Counted from the first letter of the stretch, positions 9,785-22,400 are shown. The stretch is DNA of 64,000 nt from Symbiodinium natans (GCA_905221605.1 CAJNDS010002087.1:5001-69000); one strand, 5' to 3'. Numbers and translations: made by a program. Notes: generated from the sequence alone by a model not told the origin.

Positions 9785-12700
9785 ATGTCCGGCGGCATGT
9801 TGCAGGCCCAGGCCCAAATGGCGCGCATGGCGGTGGCCGGCCCATCCTTTGACTGCAGCCTCCCCAAGGAATGCTTGAGTAGCGAGGTGGTCCTGGATGC
9901 TGAAGAGAATGAGGAGGGGGACTTTTCGAAAACAGAAAACCCCAAAACAGCGCCCCCCCCAAATGGATCCCCTTGTAATCAGGACCCCTAATCCCCCTAC
10001 TTTCGGAAGTTTTCAGGAGGAGGAGGCCCGGGTGCAAATGAACCTCCTGCGCGTCTGCCTCCACCACGGCAAGAGAATGGTCAGGGAGCCACTGTCTTTG
10101 GAAGTTGTGGTGAATGATGAGAAAGTTCTGGTCAGCGAGCCGGCTCCCCCCTGCTCATTCCCAGTGTGGAACTTCCTTGTCGAGCAGGAGGTCCTCGCAT
10201 CAAAAGTCGCGACTGTGAAGGTGCGGGTAATGTCTGGCAGCGGATTCTTTGCCAACGTGGTGGGCTCCTGCGCCTTTACCTGCAGCGTCAAGCCTTTCCA
10301 ACGTGAAGAGGTCCGGCTCCATGGTGGCAGCACCGGCATTTTTACCTGCAGCGCGGAGGCGGATGAGGGCCCAGTGCTGGTGATAGCTTATCAGCTTGGA
10401 GATCCAGAAGCTCGCAAGACGGACCTCGAATATGTCGCAGACCTGAATCTCCGGGACTTGAACCGGCGGGTCTACCACATCCATGCCGAGCCACGAACGA
10501 TGAGCTTCCACACACCCATGCCCAGTAGAGTTTCCATCAAGGTTGCCCTCGTGAAACTATCCAAGGATTCCGATGCCGCTCCGAGCGTCATCACCGCCAA
10601 GCAGACACGGGGCCTGAACAACATGCCTGGCAAGCTGGGCCAGAAGGTGGACCGGACCGGTGAGTTCTTCTTTGAGGAGAGTGCCGCCTTGGATTGGGAG
10701 CTTTACGAAAATGGCCTTGGGCTGGACGAGTATAAGCTGCAGTTGGAAGCGTTTCTGTCATCAGACGGTCACGAGAGGTGTCTTGGGAGGTGGCACGAGT
10801 CCTTGAAGCTCCTTCTGGACAGCATTGAAGAAAATGGCTTGAAGCTCAACTTCCGGGCCATCTTGCACGAAATCAAAGGGACCAAGACATCCGGGGAGGT
10901 GGAAATACTATTGGATATCAACGAAGCTGACATGCCCTCCAAACCGCCACCCTTACCGGTGGAGCACAAGTCGATGCTCACAGCGAAAAGGGGCAAGTTC
11001 TCTGCGGGCTTGACCGTGGACACCTTCTATGTGCATGTTGGGGCCACTGGACTGAACGCCTCCAGTCCCTTCCTGAAAGTGCGCTCTGATCGAGAATCCA
11101 GGAAGACGCACGAGTTCCAATGGAGTGAGGCTTATCCCAACATGGGCTACTTCAGTGGAGGGTTTGAAATTCGCACTTCCACCACCTCCTCGCGCACCAC
11201 CTTGGAGGTGTACAGTGACCATTCACAGACGCAGTTGCTGGGCAAGGTGGTCTTGCTCGAGACTTCTGCGGAGCGCCTGCCACTGTGGAGGCACATGTAC
11301 GGAGCTGCCAGGCATGCCACACTGGAGGAGGAGGCAGACGAGATGGCCCACAAGAGACGTACACCCAGCACTTACCAGGGCTCGCTCTACATCAGCTTTT
11401 CGCGATTTTCTGGGCACATCCGGGGCATGATTGGGAGCATGGTGGCGACGCGGAAGCATGTGCGGCTGAGGGCACGGCTTCTTCGAGGCATGTACCTGCT
11501 GCGCTACAAGAACACACGCGTCAAGGTGCTGATCCGGGTGCCCGGCTGCTATGCGCATGGCTCTGAGGATGTGCTGTGCTTCCCGGCTGAAGTAGATGAA
11601 GAAGGGCTGGCGAGCTTCCAAGATGAGGGCTCCGAGGGCTCAGAGGGCTCAGAGAAGTTCGTTGACATGGATATGACTGCAGATGCCGGCACAGCCTACG
11701 TCTATGTGGTGCGGGAGGGACAAGAAGGATGGCCTCCAGAAGTCTTTGGCCAGCTACCCATCCTCAAAGACCCCAAGACGTTCCATGAGGTCCACTGGGT
11801 GCGTCTTTCCTGCGACCGGTCTGTGGTCAGTGTCGGAGAGGACTGGCAGGAGTTCGCAGGCTTCTTCTCAGGAACAAGTACGTTGGAGCAGTTGGAGGCT
11901 CCGCTTTCTTCGAAGAAGGCTCCAGCCTCCGGCTGGGGCTGCTGTGCCCAACCGGAGGAAGTTGAAGAGTACCTGGAGGAGATCCCAGCTGATCCTGCCG
12001 CACCGCTCCCAGCTAAGCCAGCCCAGCTCGCCTCCACCCTCCCTGCCCTCACCGGCAAGTTCGCGCCTGTCTACTGCCACGTGGACGTCTTGGCCGCACG
12101 ATCCTTGCCCACGGCAGACCCGGACGGGCTGGCGGATCCCATCTTCGAGCTGCAGGTAGAAAACCTCGTAGCAAGATCTGTGGAAGGCGAGTCCGCTGAG
12201 ACACGCAAGACCCTGAATCCAACCTTTTTACAGCGAGTGGTTCTTGGGCCTCTGCAAATCGCCGTGGATGCCGATGGACAGCTGGAGGCGCAGCAGCTGC
12301 CCCCAATCGTACTTCGCATGCTGGACAAGGACGACGTTCGCAGCGGCGGTCTGATTCTGTTTTCTTCCTATGAGGTCATGGGACAGGCCGTGATCACTGA
12401 TGCCCAAATCCTTGAGGCCAAGCCTGGGGAGAAACAGGACCTAAATCACCTGCATGTCGCGAAATGGTATGGGCTTCGGTCGGATGTCCGGAAGGTCTTC
12501 GAGCCCGGCTCCCTGAACCCCACCTGGGCGAGAAGGCCACGTGTCCTCCTAGCTGCTGCCTTCTCTTTGTCTAGAGACGTGCAGTCTGTGGGCCCGGCTA
12601 GCCAAGAAGCAGTCCAAAGAATCTACACCCAGGAAGTCAAGAACTACAAGATCAAGTTGGATTTGCTCGGCATGCGAGCACTCCAGCATGCCGACGTGCA

Positions 12701-15700
12701 TGGCTTGGAGCTGTCCATGCCATCATTCTGCTCCGGCTATACAACGCCAACGCTTCTGCCGGTGACAGATAACTTCACTGGCAATTACGACCCAGCTCTG
12801 GTCCACGCTTTCGCATCGAAGGTGGGCGACTTCATTCCGGTGAGGGTCGAAAGCGAAGGCGAGTCTTTCGAGAACTTTGAGAACGCCGCTGACTTCACCA
12901 TCGAGAAGAATGAGCCCGTGGGCTGGTCAATCTCTGTGCCCTTCGAAGGCCCGGTGATCCCGTACCTTCAGCCTCGCAGGGGGGCATTGACCAGCCCAGC
13001 AGCTGCATGCCCCCCGGGGCCTCGAGGGCTTCGCGTGATCTATGAGAAGCCCTTCGTCTTGCTGCCGGACGTCGTTCTCATGCTGACAGCTCAGGGCACG
13101 GATGAGGGCTCTGCATCCGTGAGTTTGCCCATCACGTACGAGGGCCTCGATGGGCGCCACCAGATCGAAATTGCCAGGCCGCTGGAGCAGAGCTTGAGAG
13201 CTTGCAAGGTCCTTGAGCCTTGGGAGCCGAGTCAGGCTCAGACGACTTTCCCCCGAATGGCAGTCAAGAAGGGCGACATGGTGGAGGTCTTGCGGCGAGA
13301 GCCGACAGGCTGGACATACGGCACAAAGATGGAGAGCATGATGGAACGCAGACGGAGATTGGCTTCCGGTGCCCAGCATGACGAGGTGCAGGGTTGGTTT
13401 CCAGATTGGACAATCGAGTATGACCCCTCAAGCTGGACCGAGAAGTGCGTGAGCCAGTTTGCCGCCTTACCCCAGGACCTAAAGGGCCTAAGCCGGCTTG
13501 TGGAGCAAGGGAACTACGGCGAGGCAGTGTACCACTGCTACATAGACGTCTTTGCGGAGACATCGGGCCTTCTCACGTGGAACAAGGAGTTTGTCGTGGG
13601 CCGAAGCCTGACGACACAACATCTCTTCACCATCGAGGACAAGGATAGCAAACACACCAGCCAGTACTTCAATCAGGGTGACTGGATGCTGGATGCCCGG
13701 TCCTTGGATGAGCCCTTCGACTGGCGCGCCACACCCGTGCTACATGCCGAGCGTCGCAACCACGTGCCCCTTGGGCCGAAGAGGCTGCTTCGCAACCTGA
13801 AGCCCGTGAACTTTTCCGGGATGAGGACCCGCGAGCTGAAGCAGCATTGCAGAAAGCAAGGATACCGGCTCCTGTCCCACCAGCACATGCCCGAAGCACT
13901 GAACCCGGGGCACTTCACACACCACGATTACAGCGACAATCTGCACTCGTTTCTTCGGCCTGTGGGGCATCGAATCCGAGTTCGCCAGGACCGGGACTCG
14001 AAGTTCTTGGCCCGATTGCGACTTGGACTTCCGGCACACTTGTGTACCAGAAAGTTGGAGGTCTCCATAACCGACACGGAGAAGGAAAAGGTCATCTTCA
14101 AGCTGGAGCTAACAGGAGCCGTAACCGTGATCCGGAGTGACATCAAGCTGGTGTCCCTTCCGCCTGGCCACAAACCAAGCACCCACATGAAGAAGGACGG
14201 AAGCTGCATGCTGGCGTTGCCGCATGGCGAGCAGGTGACCCTCACTGCTGCGGAGGCCCGGCGATCCTTGAAGGCAATCGAGGAGATCTTTGAGCAGGCA
14301 AAGTTTGATCAGGAGTCGGAGGCGAAGGAGAATTACACGACCAACGTCCTTGTCATCCGCTTCGACAGAGACGGCCAGGTAGTGTGGGCTGCCCCAGAGC
14401 TCCTCTCCTCTTGGAGCGAGCCTGGAAAACTTCTCTTCGTGGTGAAGCTGGATTCTTCCGATACGCTGGTTCCTGTGCGGGTGCCCTGCTTCGACTTGCG
14501 CTTCGAACTGGAGACTGCGTGGTTCCCTTGCAAGACTTTGGCAGGCCTCCATGGCGTGAAGAGTGAGCAACTCAAGACAGTGGTATACGACTCGGCCACC
14601 CTGGAAGAAGGCGATGAGGACGCTGCCTCTGGCTCAGCCCTAGAGGGTCCGGATGGTTACTGGAAGCCCATACCCGTCTTGAAGCATGCCTTCTGCTGTC
14701 GGCTGATGAAGCTGAAGGGGACCGCCAAATACGACAGACCTCGAACCGACAGCTGGTTCCGGTCAGCTCTTGAGGACACCTTCCCAGAGATTGCCACGCT
14801 CCCGCTGCAGCAAGGTCCTCTCGGTGCAGACTACCATTTTGTCAAGCACTTCTTTCTGGACAAGTGCATGAACCTCAAGAAAGAGCTTGTGCTGGATGAC
14901 AAGAAAGTTGGCCTTGTGAAGGGGCATGTGGATATCGACGAGGTCGGGGAGCCAGTGCAGGCTCAGGTCGGGACGATCCCCATAGAACGGCTTTGGGTCA
15001 AGAAGTTCTATGTCGTGGACATTTGCCTCTTGACTGTCCGCGGCGTGACCGAAGCACTCCAGGATCCATATTTGGAAGTGGGCATTCGTGGCAACGAGGA
15101 GAGCTTCGTGAAGAAGCATGCCAGCTTGGTGCATCAAGACAACCCTGGCTGCGACTTCTACGCAAACCTCTCCTTCGAAATGATGCTGCCCAGCAGCTGT
15201 GAGTTCATCTTCCGTCTCTATTCGAGCGGCATCTTCGGGGACACGCTTGTCGGAGAGAACGTGCTGGACATCGAAGATCGGCATGTGGCACAGCTGAGCA
15301 AGAAGCTGCGCCAAGCATCCAATGAGCAGTGGCTCCGAGAGAACGTCTCCCCAGAATCGGACATTGAGGTCGTCTTCGAAGAGGGAGAGGATTCTGAGCG
15401 AGCCTGGCTCGAACCCACGCTGCCCAACTTTCGGCCATACAGCAAGAGGCAAAGCACAAGGCTTTTTGACCCGAACAGCAAGGAGGACGCCCAGGCCTTC
15501 CAGCGTCGCCTGGGCATGAGAGGACACAGCGCCATCGAGACATGGCCTCTACGTGGTCCAGAAGGTCTTCGCACTGGGGCCCTTAGGCTGTGGATGGATG
15601 TCTCTTCGCAAGAAGAAGTGGTACCGGATGTTGTCTTCAAGGAGCACAAGCACCTGACATTTCAACTGCGGGTGAAACTGGAGTCCGTCACCGGCATCTC

Positions 15701-16382
15701 ACTTTTCCGAGATAAAGGACAGAGGAACGATGCCTTTGTGAAGCTGGACTTCGTTGCGAAGTCTGTGGGCCAGGATCGGGTTCGCGAGTCCAAGCCAACA
15801 GAGGCACACAAGTGGGCCAGAAGCACAGCATCGTTCTGCCAACTCTTGATTTTCGAGGTGACAACTCCAGTTCAGTATTGCGGGCTCACGGTGACTTTGA
15901 TGGACCAGGACACAATCGCCGGCCCTGAGGAGATCTACGCATCCAAGAACGTGCCCCTCGAGATTCTTGCCGCGAATGCAGCACAAGGTGAAAGGACGTC
16001 TGTGGCCTACGACGTGGTTTTCGACAGGCACCCCCAGAAACACCAAATGGATCAAGGAAGAGGCTTCTGGTGCTGCCGCCGAGCTCCCAGACCCAAGCCG
16101 CCCCCAAAGCCTGCGACACTGCACATGGAGCTCCAGATGGTCACGCTGGAAGACGCAGCAAGCCAGGAGCTACCTCCGGAAGGTCGATACGCAACACCCC
16201 AGGACCGAATAGACTGGGCCTCTGCTGCCATCCACCCGGTTGAGTTCATGAAGATCTTTCTTGGGCCGAAGCGGGAGGCTCGTATCAAGTGCTACGGCCT
16301 AAGCTGCATACTCACAGTGATCTGTTTGGCCTTGCTTGGCATGACTTGGCTGATCATGCAAATCCTCAGTCCGATCGTCTGA
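9785..16382 (+). CDS. Ferlin-like multi-C2 membrane protein with SH3-like module
   Basis: Best model: exon 1 at 9785-9913 (starts MSGGMLQAQAQMARMAV), intron 9914-10016, exon 2 at 10017-16382, about 2,164 residues. A continuous frame from an ATG at 9897 would give 2,161 residues, but its first 40 codons lie in a sequence related to short inverted-repeat elements of this window and end at TTTTCAG|GAG, so I treat them as intron. Several C2-like beta-sandwich segments follow: near residues 45-150, about 180-330, 375-470, 725-880 (with Asp-rich TADPDGLADP and LDKDD, apparent calcium loops), 1700-1800 (DPYLEVGIRG) and 1920-2030. Residues about 1120-1175 resemble an SH3 fold (KKGDMVEVL, GWTYG, then GWFPDWTIEY) with an inserted loop. 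The C-terminus has HPVEFMKIF, a basic patch and a single membrane helix (LSCILTVICLALLGMTWL), the tail-anchored layout of ferlins. Ferlins drive calcium-triggered membrane fusion; in alveolates they act in organelle secretion. Such a role here is inferred. The family call rests on layout and motifs only. Confidence 0.85.
9914..10016 (+). mobile_element. Introner-like element forming ferlin intron 1
   Basis: The 103-bp interval begins GAGGGGGACTTTTCGAAAAC and ends CTACTTTCGGAAGTTTTCAG. Its ends are imperfect inverted repeats (GGGGG-TTTTCGAAAA against TTTCGGAAG). The right half resembles the element at 28172-28260, which has GGATTCCCTTGTACTAGGGA and then CTATTTTCGGAAACCCCC. Removing it joins two Glu-rich coding frames in phase 0 (GAG|GAG), implying a GA-AG intron or a GAG duplication at the insertion site. 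Confidence 0.6.
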
Positions 16383-16434
16383 GCTGCAGTCGGAGTTTGG
16401 GGGTCAAGTGTTCGGCATTGGCTCGACGTTTACC

Positions 16435-17038
16435 CGATGATTTTTTTGGTTGTGTCACATACAACCTGATTTATAAGCCTGATTATCCAAGTTATGAGCA
16501 TGCCAAGGGGTTTGAAACCGCACGACCTACTTGCCAAATACGAATGTTTGTGATCATTTAGAGCATTTGTATGTCCAATGATTTGACGCTTGTGTATAAA
16601 TCCTCGCTAAGTATTTATAAATACCCCACCCGCCCTTTTCGGAACTTCCACGTGGGCCATGTGTTGCTTGAATGTGCTTCCATTTGTGAACTCCGGTTTT
16701 CGAATCGCTTTTATATGCCCGTGTGGCTCGCCCTTTTTGTTTTTGAGGGTTTTGTGGTAAAGGGTATGTGTGTGTGATTTTTGTAGGCCTCACGGCCAGT
16801 ATGCAAGAAGAACAAAACGTCTCGCAGGAAGAAAGCGAAAATGACAACAAAAACACAGGTATTTTTCAACCAGGTATGTTGCTTTTGGACATACCCCGGT
16901 TCTCGCTACACTCACACATCGGGCCTTGCTGGGGGATTCTTTAAATGAAATATACATGCCCCATTAAATGACTTTCGCCGCCATGTGTATATGGATGTAG
17001 ATCTGGAGTTATATATGACACAACCAAAAAAATCGTCG
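16435..17038. repeat. 31-bp inverted repeats flanking a 542-bp AT-rich segment
   Basis: GATTTTTTTGGTTGTGTCA at 16438 recurs inverted at 17017-17035; the arms span 16435-16465 and 17008-17038 with about three mismatches in 31. The segment begins 53 bp after the ferlin stop codon. It may be a small non-autonomous transposon in the 3' flank, or arms of a hairpin in a 3' UTR. No target duplication and no transposase was seen. Confidence 0.55.
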
Positions 17039-20000
17039 CAGCTGTTCTCGAAGAACCTGGCTCCTCAACGGAGGAGCTGCGGAAATTTACGTGCAAATCT
17101 TCGAAGGAAAGGACAGAGACATGACGTTGGGCCATCGCCCCCTTGGCCCCTTTTGAAGTTTTGATGGTGCAGGGTACCTCGTGGCGACCACTGCCTTGTG
17201 CCAGGGCACGTCACGCTTAGCCGCTGTCCCGATGTGGATTTGGCGCCTGTGTGCTTGCAAAGCCTTCTTATCAGAATGATCCCTCAACCCTAAACCCTAA
17301 GCCGCAAAGAGCCTCCATAATTCTTAAGCCGGTTTGTTCATGGCACAAAGGCCCAGGCTGAAGTTCTCACTTGCGCTCGAACTTCATTCGTTTGAAGCCA
17401 GCTCTGCCTATCACCTAGACAGGCTAGTTGAGGCATCCCTGCGCTTTTGCCATCATGAGCCTTCACAAGCAAAGCACGGTGCGGTTCTCGTGCAGCTCTA
17501 TGGTATTTAAATATGGTCTCAGCAGGAAGGTCCAGTTGCAAAGAGATCCCTTCTCAGAGCGCTTGGGATCTCCTTGTCGGCTTCTTGGAAGCCATTGCGG
17601 AGCTCCACTCCCCTCTGAAGTTCACTGCGGAGCAAAGGCTCTGCTGTCGCAGGGTGTCGGCCATCGTTTGCGTTTAGTTGGGGTTCAAGCAAGAAGGACG
17701 TCTACACACACACAGCGGGGCGACAGTTTGGTTCATCCCATCTCCATCTTCGACACTCTGCTCCAAAGTGCGGCTGCAACAGCCGAGCCAGAACGAATCT
17801 ACAGGCTCGCACCTCGCATGATGCATCTTCGTACGTTGCTGAGTGTTTCTGCAGCAGCTCATGAACAGAATATTTTGTTTCCATCAATCCCATCATGGTT
17901 TGCGGGGTTTCGTGGGGTTTGCAGCAGCCCCGTCTTGGGCTTTATGAGGAGAGCCATCGTATCCTGCAGGGCCACTAGGTCACTAGATGTCTAGATTGCA
18001 GCACAAAACGAAGCAGCTTCATGAACATGCTTAAAGCCCAAGGCCCATACTTTTCTGTCACCCTGGTTTCCCATGGAAATGCAGGGGCAGGAATTGCAGA
18101 AGAACTGCGACAAAGAAATATCTCCACAGAAGGCTCCTGGTGCGCACTTCCTAAGCTCGCCGTTGCAGGGTCCAAGCTGCAAAGGGTTTGTGCAACCCTC
18201 CAGACCTCTGCCACTCTGCGGCTGTCATTGATGTTCAAAATTCCTTGACCCTGCGCAATGTGGCCAAGGCTTGTCAAGGCTGCAGCGGACACTTTCCACT
18301 GCGTGCTGCAAGGAGGACGGCTACGTTTAGGTGACCGCACCTAGGCTCATTGCTGCAAGCCCTGTACTCCCTATACTTCAATATTTATATCTGCTTGCCC
18401 TACATTGCGTATTCCCTTTGGGGTACAGGGCTGCATTACAACAATGGCTAACAACAAGGAGCCATGATGTAGCAAACAGACCACATGCGTTGTAGGCTTC
18501 AGGTTTGTAGCTGCTTTGGAGTCCCAAGCTGTCCGAGTACCCAGCTGAAGTCTTTAGAAGATATTTGTGTGTTTCTGGAGGGCCTACCTCCAGAGTATCC
18601 TGCGGAGAGAGCCACCCACCCCCAGAGAAGCCCGCAAGAGTCCCGAGTATCCAAAGAGCGCCCAAAGTCCAGCGACAGAAGCCCGCGACGAAGTGTCCGT
18701 AATCACCTGTCTGCAAGCGGGAGGATGGCACCCGCATCGGATAGCGGATAGCTGTTGGGCGGGGATGGTCGAAGTGAATATTGTGCGCTTCTCGTTTAGG
18801 AGCGAACCTTCTTTAAAACCTGGGCCGGGCAGAAGTACCCACCCCGAAGTGCTGTTCCTTCACTTGCGCATCGTGTTTCCTCACTCTTGTGCTACCAAAC
18901 ACAAGCATGAATCGTGAACCCCGAAACTAAACCCTAAAAAACCAACCCTAAACCCCAAGCACTAAACCCTAAACCCTGAACCCTTAACCAGAACAGGACG
19001 CCAAGTTTTGGCTCGTACCTCCAGCCACTGGGCCATTTTCGGGGTCAGGGACATGAGGCAACAAGTTTTGCACGTCGGGTTGGATTGTGCAACAGCAGCT
19101 GCTCCGGTGGCTATACTGACTCGCTATATTCCTACGCTCACTTTCTGGCAGTATTTCCTTTTGGCAACTTGACATGGACTTCGAGCGGCCAAAGGAACTC
19201 AACATCAGTCATAATGGTGTTTGAGCTTAACTGTAGGCCCCTGACAATTGAGGCTTCTGTTAAAACATATTCACTATACTTCAGGTTGCGACAGAAGGCC
19301 CAGAATTCTGATCAACCCCCCAAATCCAAACTTAATAGGTCGCGGGCACCAGGCAACGGGCATGGGGTTGTGAGAGGCTTCCATCCGAGAAATGTCTCAC
19401 CGATCAAGTTGAAGCTCACCACGATAGTCTGAGACTGTCATGATCTTTCGATGTAGTAGTGCTTGGTGTTTGCTTAAAGAAACCACAATTAGTTTTAGGA
19501 CGGGGTGAACTCTTGAGTATGGCCCTTGAGCACCTAAACTCGGCAAAGCAAGCCCCGAAACCTCAAAACCGGACCGAGGAGCATCTACCCGGCGACTCAA
19601 ACGAGATTGATTTGGAGAACGTGCACTGCCCAGGCCCAGCCTACTTGGCGCTTTGCGCTTCGGGCTTGTAGGGCATCGGGTTGGCGGACCAAAAATCTGG
19701 TAAACTATGGCAAACCTAACCCAGATATGTAGGATGTTCGGGACCTCTGCCCCGCAAATCCCCATAGCTCAGCCACCCTGAGTCCTCTACCTCCCTCAGC
19801 CCGAAGCGCGGGTCAACCCCAAAAGAGCCCGACTCACAATGCCGCAGTTGCAGAACTCACCGAGTCCAATTTTTGCATCGGCCTTTCAATAGGCCTCGTG
19901 TGTGAGACTGGTTGAAGTCAACCATAGCAGTCGTATTTGCACGAGTGTGAGTGAGTGCGGTGAGCGAGCAAGGCAACGAATCCGGTTTGAAGTCGTTGGC

Positions 20001-20636
20001 GTTCGAACTTGGGATATACTGCAGCACATGGTAAAACCTGGATGGTCAAAGTAATTGGTGATGGTCAAGGGTTTTGGTACCTTTAATGCTAAACTTTGAG
20101 GGAAGCAAAAGAAAGCCAAAAGAAAGCTTCAGCTAGGCCAGCTTAGCTTTAAAGCTTTCAAGCTTAGGGTCTGGTCTCGTGTTGGTCCTTGTGTCACAGA
20201 CAGGGTTTTGGAGGCGGGGGCACTGGGGATTTGAAAATTAGGGAAAGGGGTTGTTTCCTCACAGCAAACGCCTTAAGCATGGCAAACTGCGTCTTCAGCC
20301 TGCGCCCTGCTGCCATGGGACGCATGCGCAGGCAGCATGGTGAAGGTTGACAAGGGGGAATGCATGGAGAACCAGGCAGAAGAATACCCTGGACCAGCCG
20401 AGTGAGCCGGGCGCATGGCACACGGGTATTGATCCTTATCAAGAAGCGCTTCGTATCAATGCTGTACTTCAGACAAATGATGAATACGTTCAAGGGACAT
20501 TCGCCAGTAGGGGGGGCCGGGTCAATTCAACTCACTAAGGTTTCATTTCACTCATGAAGTTTCCAGATGGACAGGCTCTGACGATATGAAAATCAGAGTG
20601 CAAGACGTTGTTCAAGAATTCGGACCACAATCCCTT
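17039..20636. other. Gene-poor stretch
   Basis: Open frames up to 188 codons (17428-17994) and 116-codon frames near 18600 and 19100 show no recognisable domain or convincing splice sites. A CCCTAAA-like tract at 18918-18989 ends in CTTAACCAG, which could be an intron end before an exon at 18990, but I could not identify a product. Confidence 0.4.
18918..18989. repeat. C-rich telomere-like repeat tract
   Basis: About eight degenerate CCCTAAA units (CTAAACCCTAAAAAACC, CCCTAAACCCC, ACTAAACCCTAAACCCTG) end in TTAACCAG. Confidence 0.85.
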
Positions 20637-21072
20637 CTAGATAGCGATGCTTGATCCATTTTCCCTTAATTGCGGCGATACTATAGTCTCAGGAGTGTCT
20701 GGTTGAGGTGTAATGCTACGCGTGCACGCCAGCACTCGGACTGGTCGCCGGACTTCGGCGGCCGCGGCATCGCCCACATAGCGCTCTCGCTTGGGTCCCG
20801 TGCGCATTCTGTGGTCCGAATCGTTAAATTCTGCTCCCGCCTGGATCCCATGCGTGTTGTTTACGGAATGAATCGCTCCGTTAAAGCCCCAGCCGCCGGA
20901 ACTGCCGGAACTTTTGAGTCTTTGAATGCGTGGGAAGCATGTTGTTTCGGAGCCACTAAGACGACGGTGCGTCCAGCCCGCCCTCCCCACCCATGGTTGT
21001 CCCCCGATGGTGTGGTTGGGGGGTGGGGGTTAGAGTTTAAGGTTTAGGGTTCCGGGCTGCTGTCTTCTTCAA

Positions 21073-21480
21073 ATTCATTTCGGCTTCTCTTCTTTCTCAC
21101 ATCCAGATAATGCATTAGAAGCATGTGGATTACATATAGTACCTGAATGGTATTTCTTATGCCAATATGCTATGTTAAAAGCTGTACCAAATAAAAATGC
21201 AGGATTCATCATCTTATTTACTTCTATCTTCATCCTATTGTACTTTATGAGAAGTCTTTCAATGTCATTCTATTTTATAATTAAGAGTCCAGTAAATTAG
21301 TGGTTTTTATCTGTGCTTTTGGTTTCTTTCGATTTTTTGCTTTTATTTGGATAGGTGGTCAATTTCCTGCAGACAACTTTCTATCTTATGGTCGTATCTT
21401 GACATTACATTATTATCTTCGTATTTTCTGGTGTGTACTTCGTTGTGTTCTTTCGCTCAGTATATTCGCTCTTTCACACA
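21073..21480 (+). pseudogene. cob: Mitochondrial cytochrome b C-terminal fragment (NUMT)
   Basis: Frame 21100 reads [20 protein letters not shown], then [16 protein letters not shown], the C-terminal part of alveolate mitochondrial cytochrome b with the PEWY motif of the quinol-oxidation site. It hits a stop at 21298-21300; the homologous reading resumes in another frame with FIWIGGQFPADNFLSYGRIL followed by TLHYYLRIFW. The flanking sequence from about 21060 to 21660 is strikingly AT-rich against its GC-rich neighbours. Cytochrome b would be a complex III subunit in the inner mitochondrial membrane. This copy is truncated at the N-terminus, frameshifted and embedded in nuclear-type DNA with telomere-like repeats, so it should be an inactive insertion. 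Assembly chimerism with real mtDNA is the alternative. Confidence 0.85.
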
Positions 21481-21660
21481 CTTCGTACTATTATTCCATT
21501 ATCTGTACACGTGGCAATAAGTTTATTCGTGAAGCCGCGATAATAATGATATTGTAAGGGCTGTTAATGTAGTATGTTTTATAAGGATTACGCATGAAAA
21601 TGTACTAAATTACTAGCCCGTGTACTTCGTTCTCTCCATTATTGTATTTCGCGCGTCTTA
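21481..21660. other. AT-rich probable mitochondrial non-coding DNA
   Basis: Continuous with the cob fragment in composition. The phrase GTGTACTTCGTT occurs at about 21433 and again at about 21621, suggesting repeated mitochondrial spacer. It may include fragments of the broken mitochondrial rRNAs, which I could not identify. Confidence 0.4.
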
Positions 21661-22299
21661 AATTCCTTGCAAATGAGTTCACTTCGTAGTTCAGGGGCAC
21701 TAAGGACTCTCCTCTTTACGACTTCATGATTCAGGGGTTGAGGGACAAAGATTTGGGATCCCTCCCCTTCAAGGGCTTGGTGTTCAGGAGTATAGTGCGA
21801 GGTGAAGGGGAGGAGAGAAAAACTTTTCTTGTGGTTTGCGCAAAGATTTGGGGAGTACGATGAAGGGAATACGATTTAAACAAACAAGACTAGGGTCCCG
21901 CTCTTTAGGGTTTAGCGAAAGGGTTTAGGAAATAGGGTGTGTTTTTTGGATTTAGGGCTCTCCTCCTTCGGGATTTAGAGACTAAGGTTGGAATCCCTCA
22001 GGATTTAGGGAGAAAAGCTAAGGGAATAAGATAGGGATCCCGCTCAAACATATCCATCTGCAAGTCTCGCGGCAGAAAACCTAAACACGATTGATCAATT
22101 GGGGGAAGCATATATATACATATATATATATATATGTAGGGTTAGTATTAGAACAAACCTCCCCTCCGATTTAATGCTGTCATCGAGCTATAGAGCTTAA
22201 GACGCTAGACAAGACAGGTCGAATCCTGAGCCTTGTAGCGCTGTAGGGCTAGAGCGCATGGACGCAGCCGGGATGCCGTACACGCAACTTGTTCATATG

Positions 22300-22400
22300 G
22301 GCATTTCCCCCGATAGGGGTACCCTTCATTATCCCCAAAATAGCATAGTCCTTCCTACAGGCACCCCGCAAAAGCGTACCCCTATTTTCGTAAACCCCCG
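22300..22400. mobile_element. Introner-like inverted-repeat element, group A
   Basis: A 101-bp segment starts CATTTCCCCCGATAGGGGTA and ends GTACCCCTATTTTCGTAAAC plus CCCCCG. The inner ends are inverted repeats (GATAGGGGTAC against GTACCCCTATT). The same end signature, GGGGGTTTCCGAAAATAGGGG on one strand, occurs at 28172, 56105 and 56863. No transposase inside. No flanking exon recognised here. Confidence 0.6.

Noticed and set aside
17428..17994. 188-codon plus-strand frame
   Set aside because: No domain, and composition does not differ from neighbouring non-coding sequence.
20637..20990. 117-codon minus-strand frame next to the cob insertion (reads GFNGAIHSVNNTHGIQAGAE)
   Set aside because: Protein-like in places, but the opposite strand is open too and no family or splice site is recognisable; left uncalled.
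22180..22260. tRNA-like sequence around GGTCGAATCC
   Set aside because: No acceptor stem, D arm or anticodon stem could be paired at the right distances.
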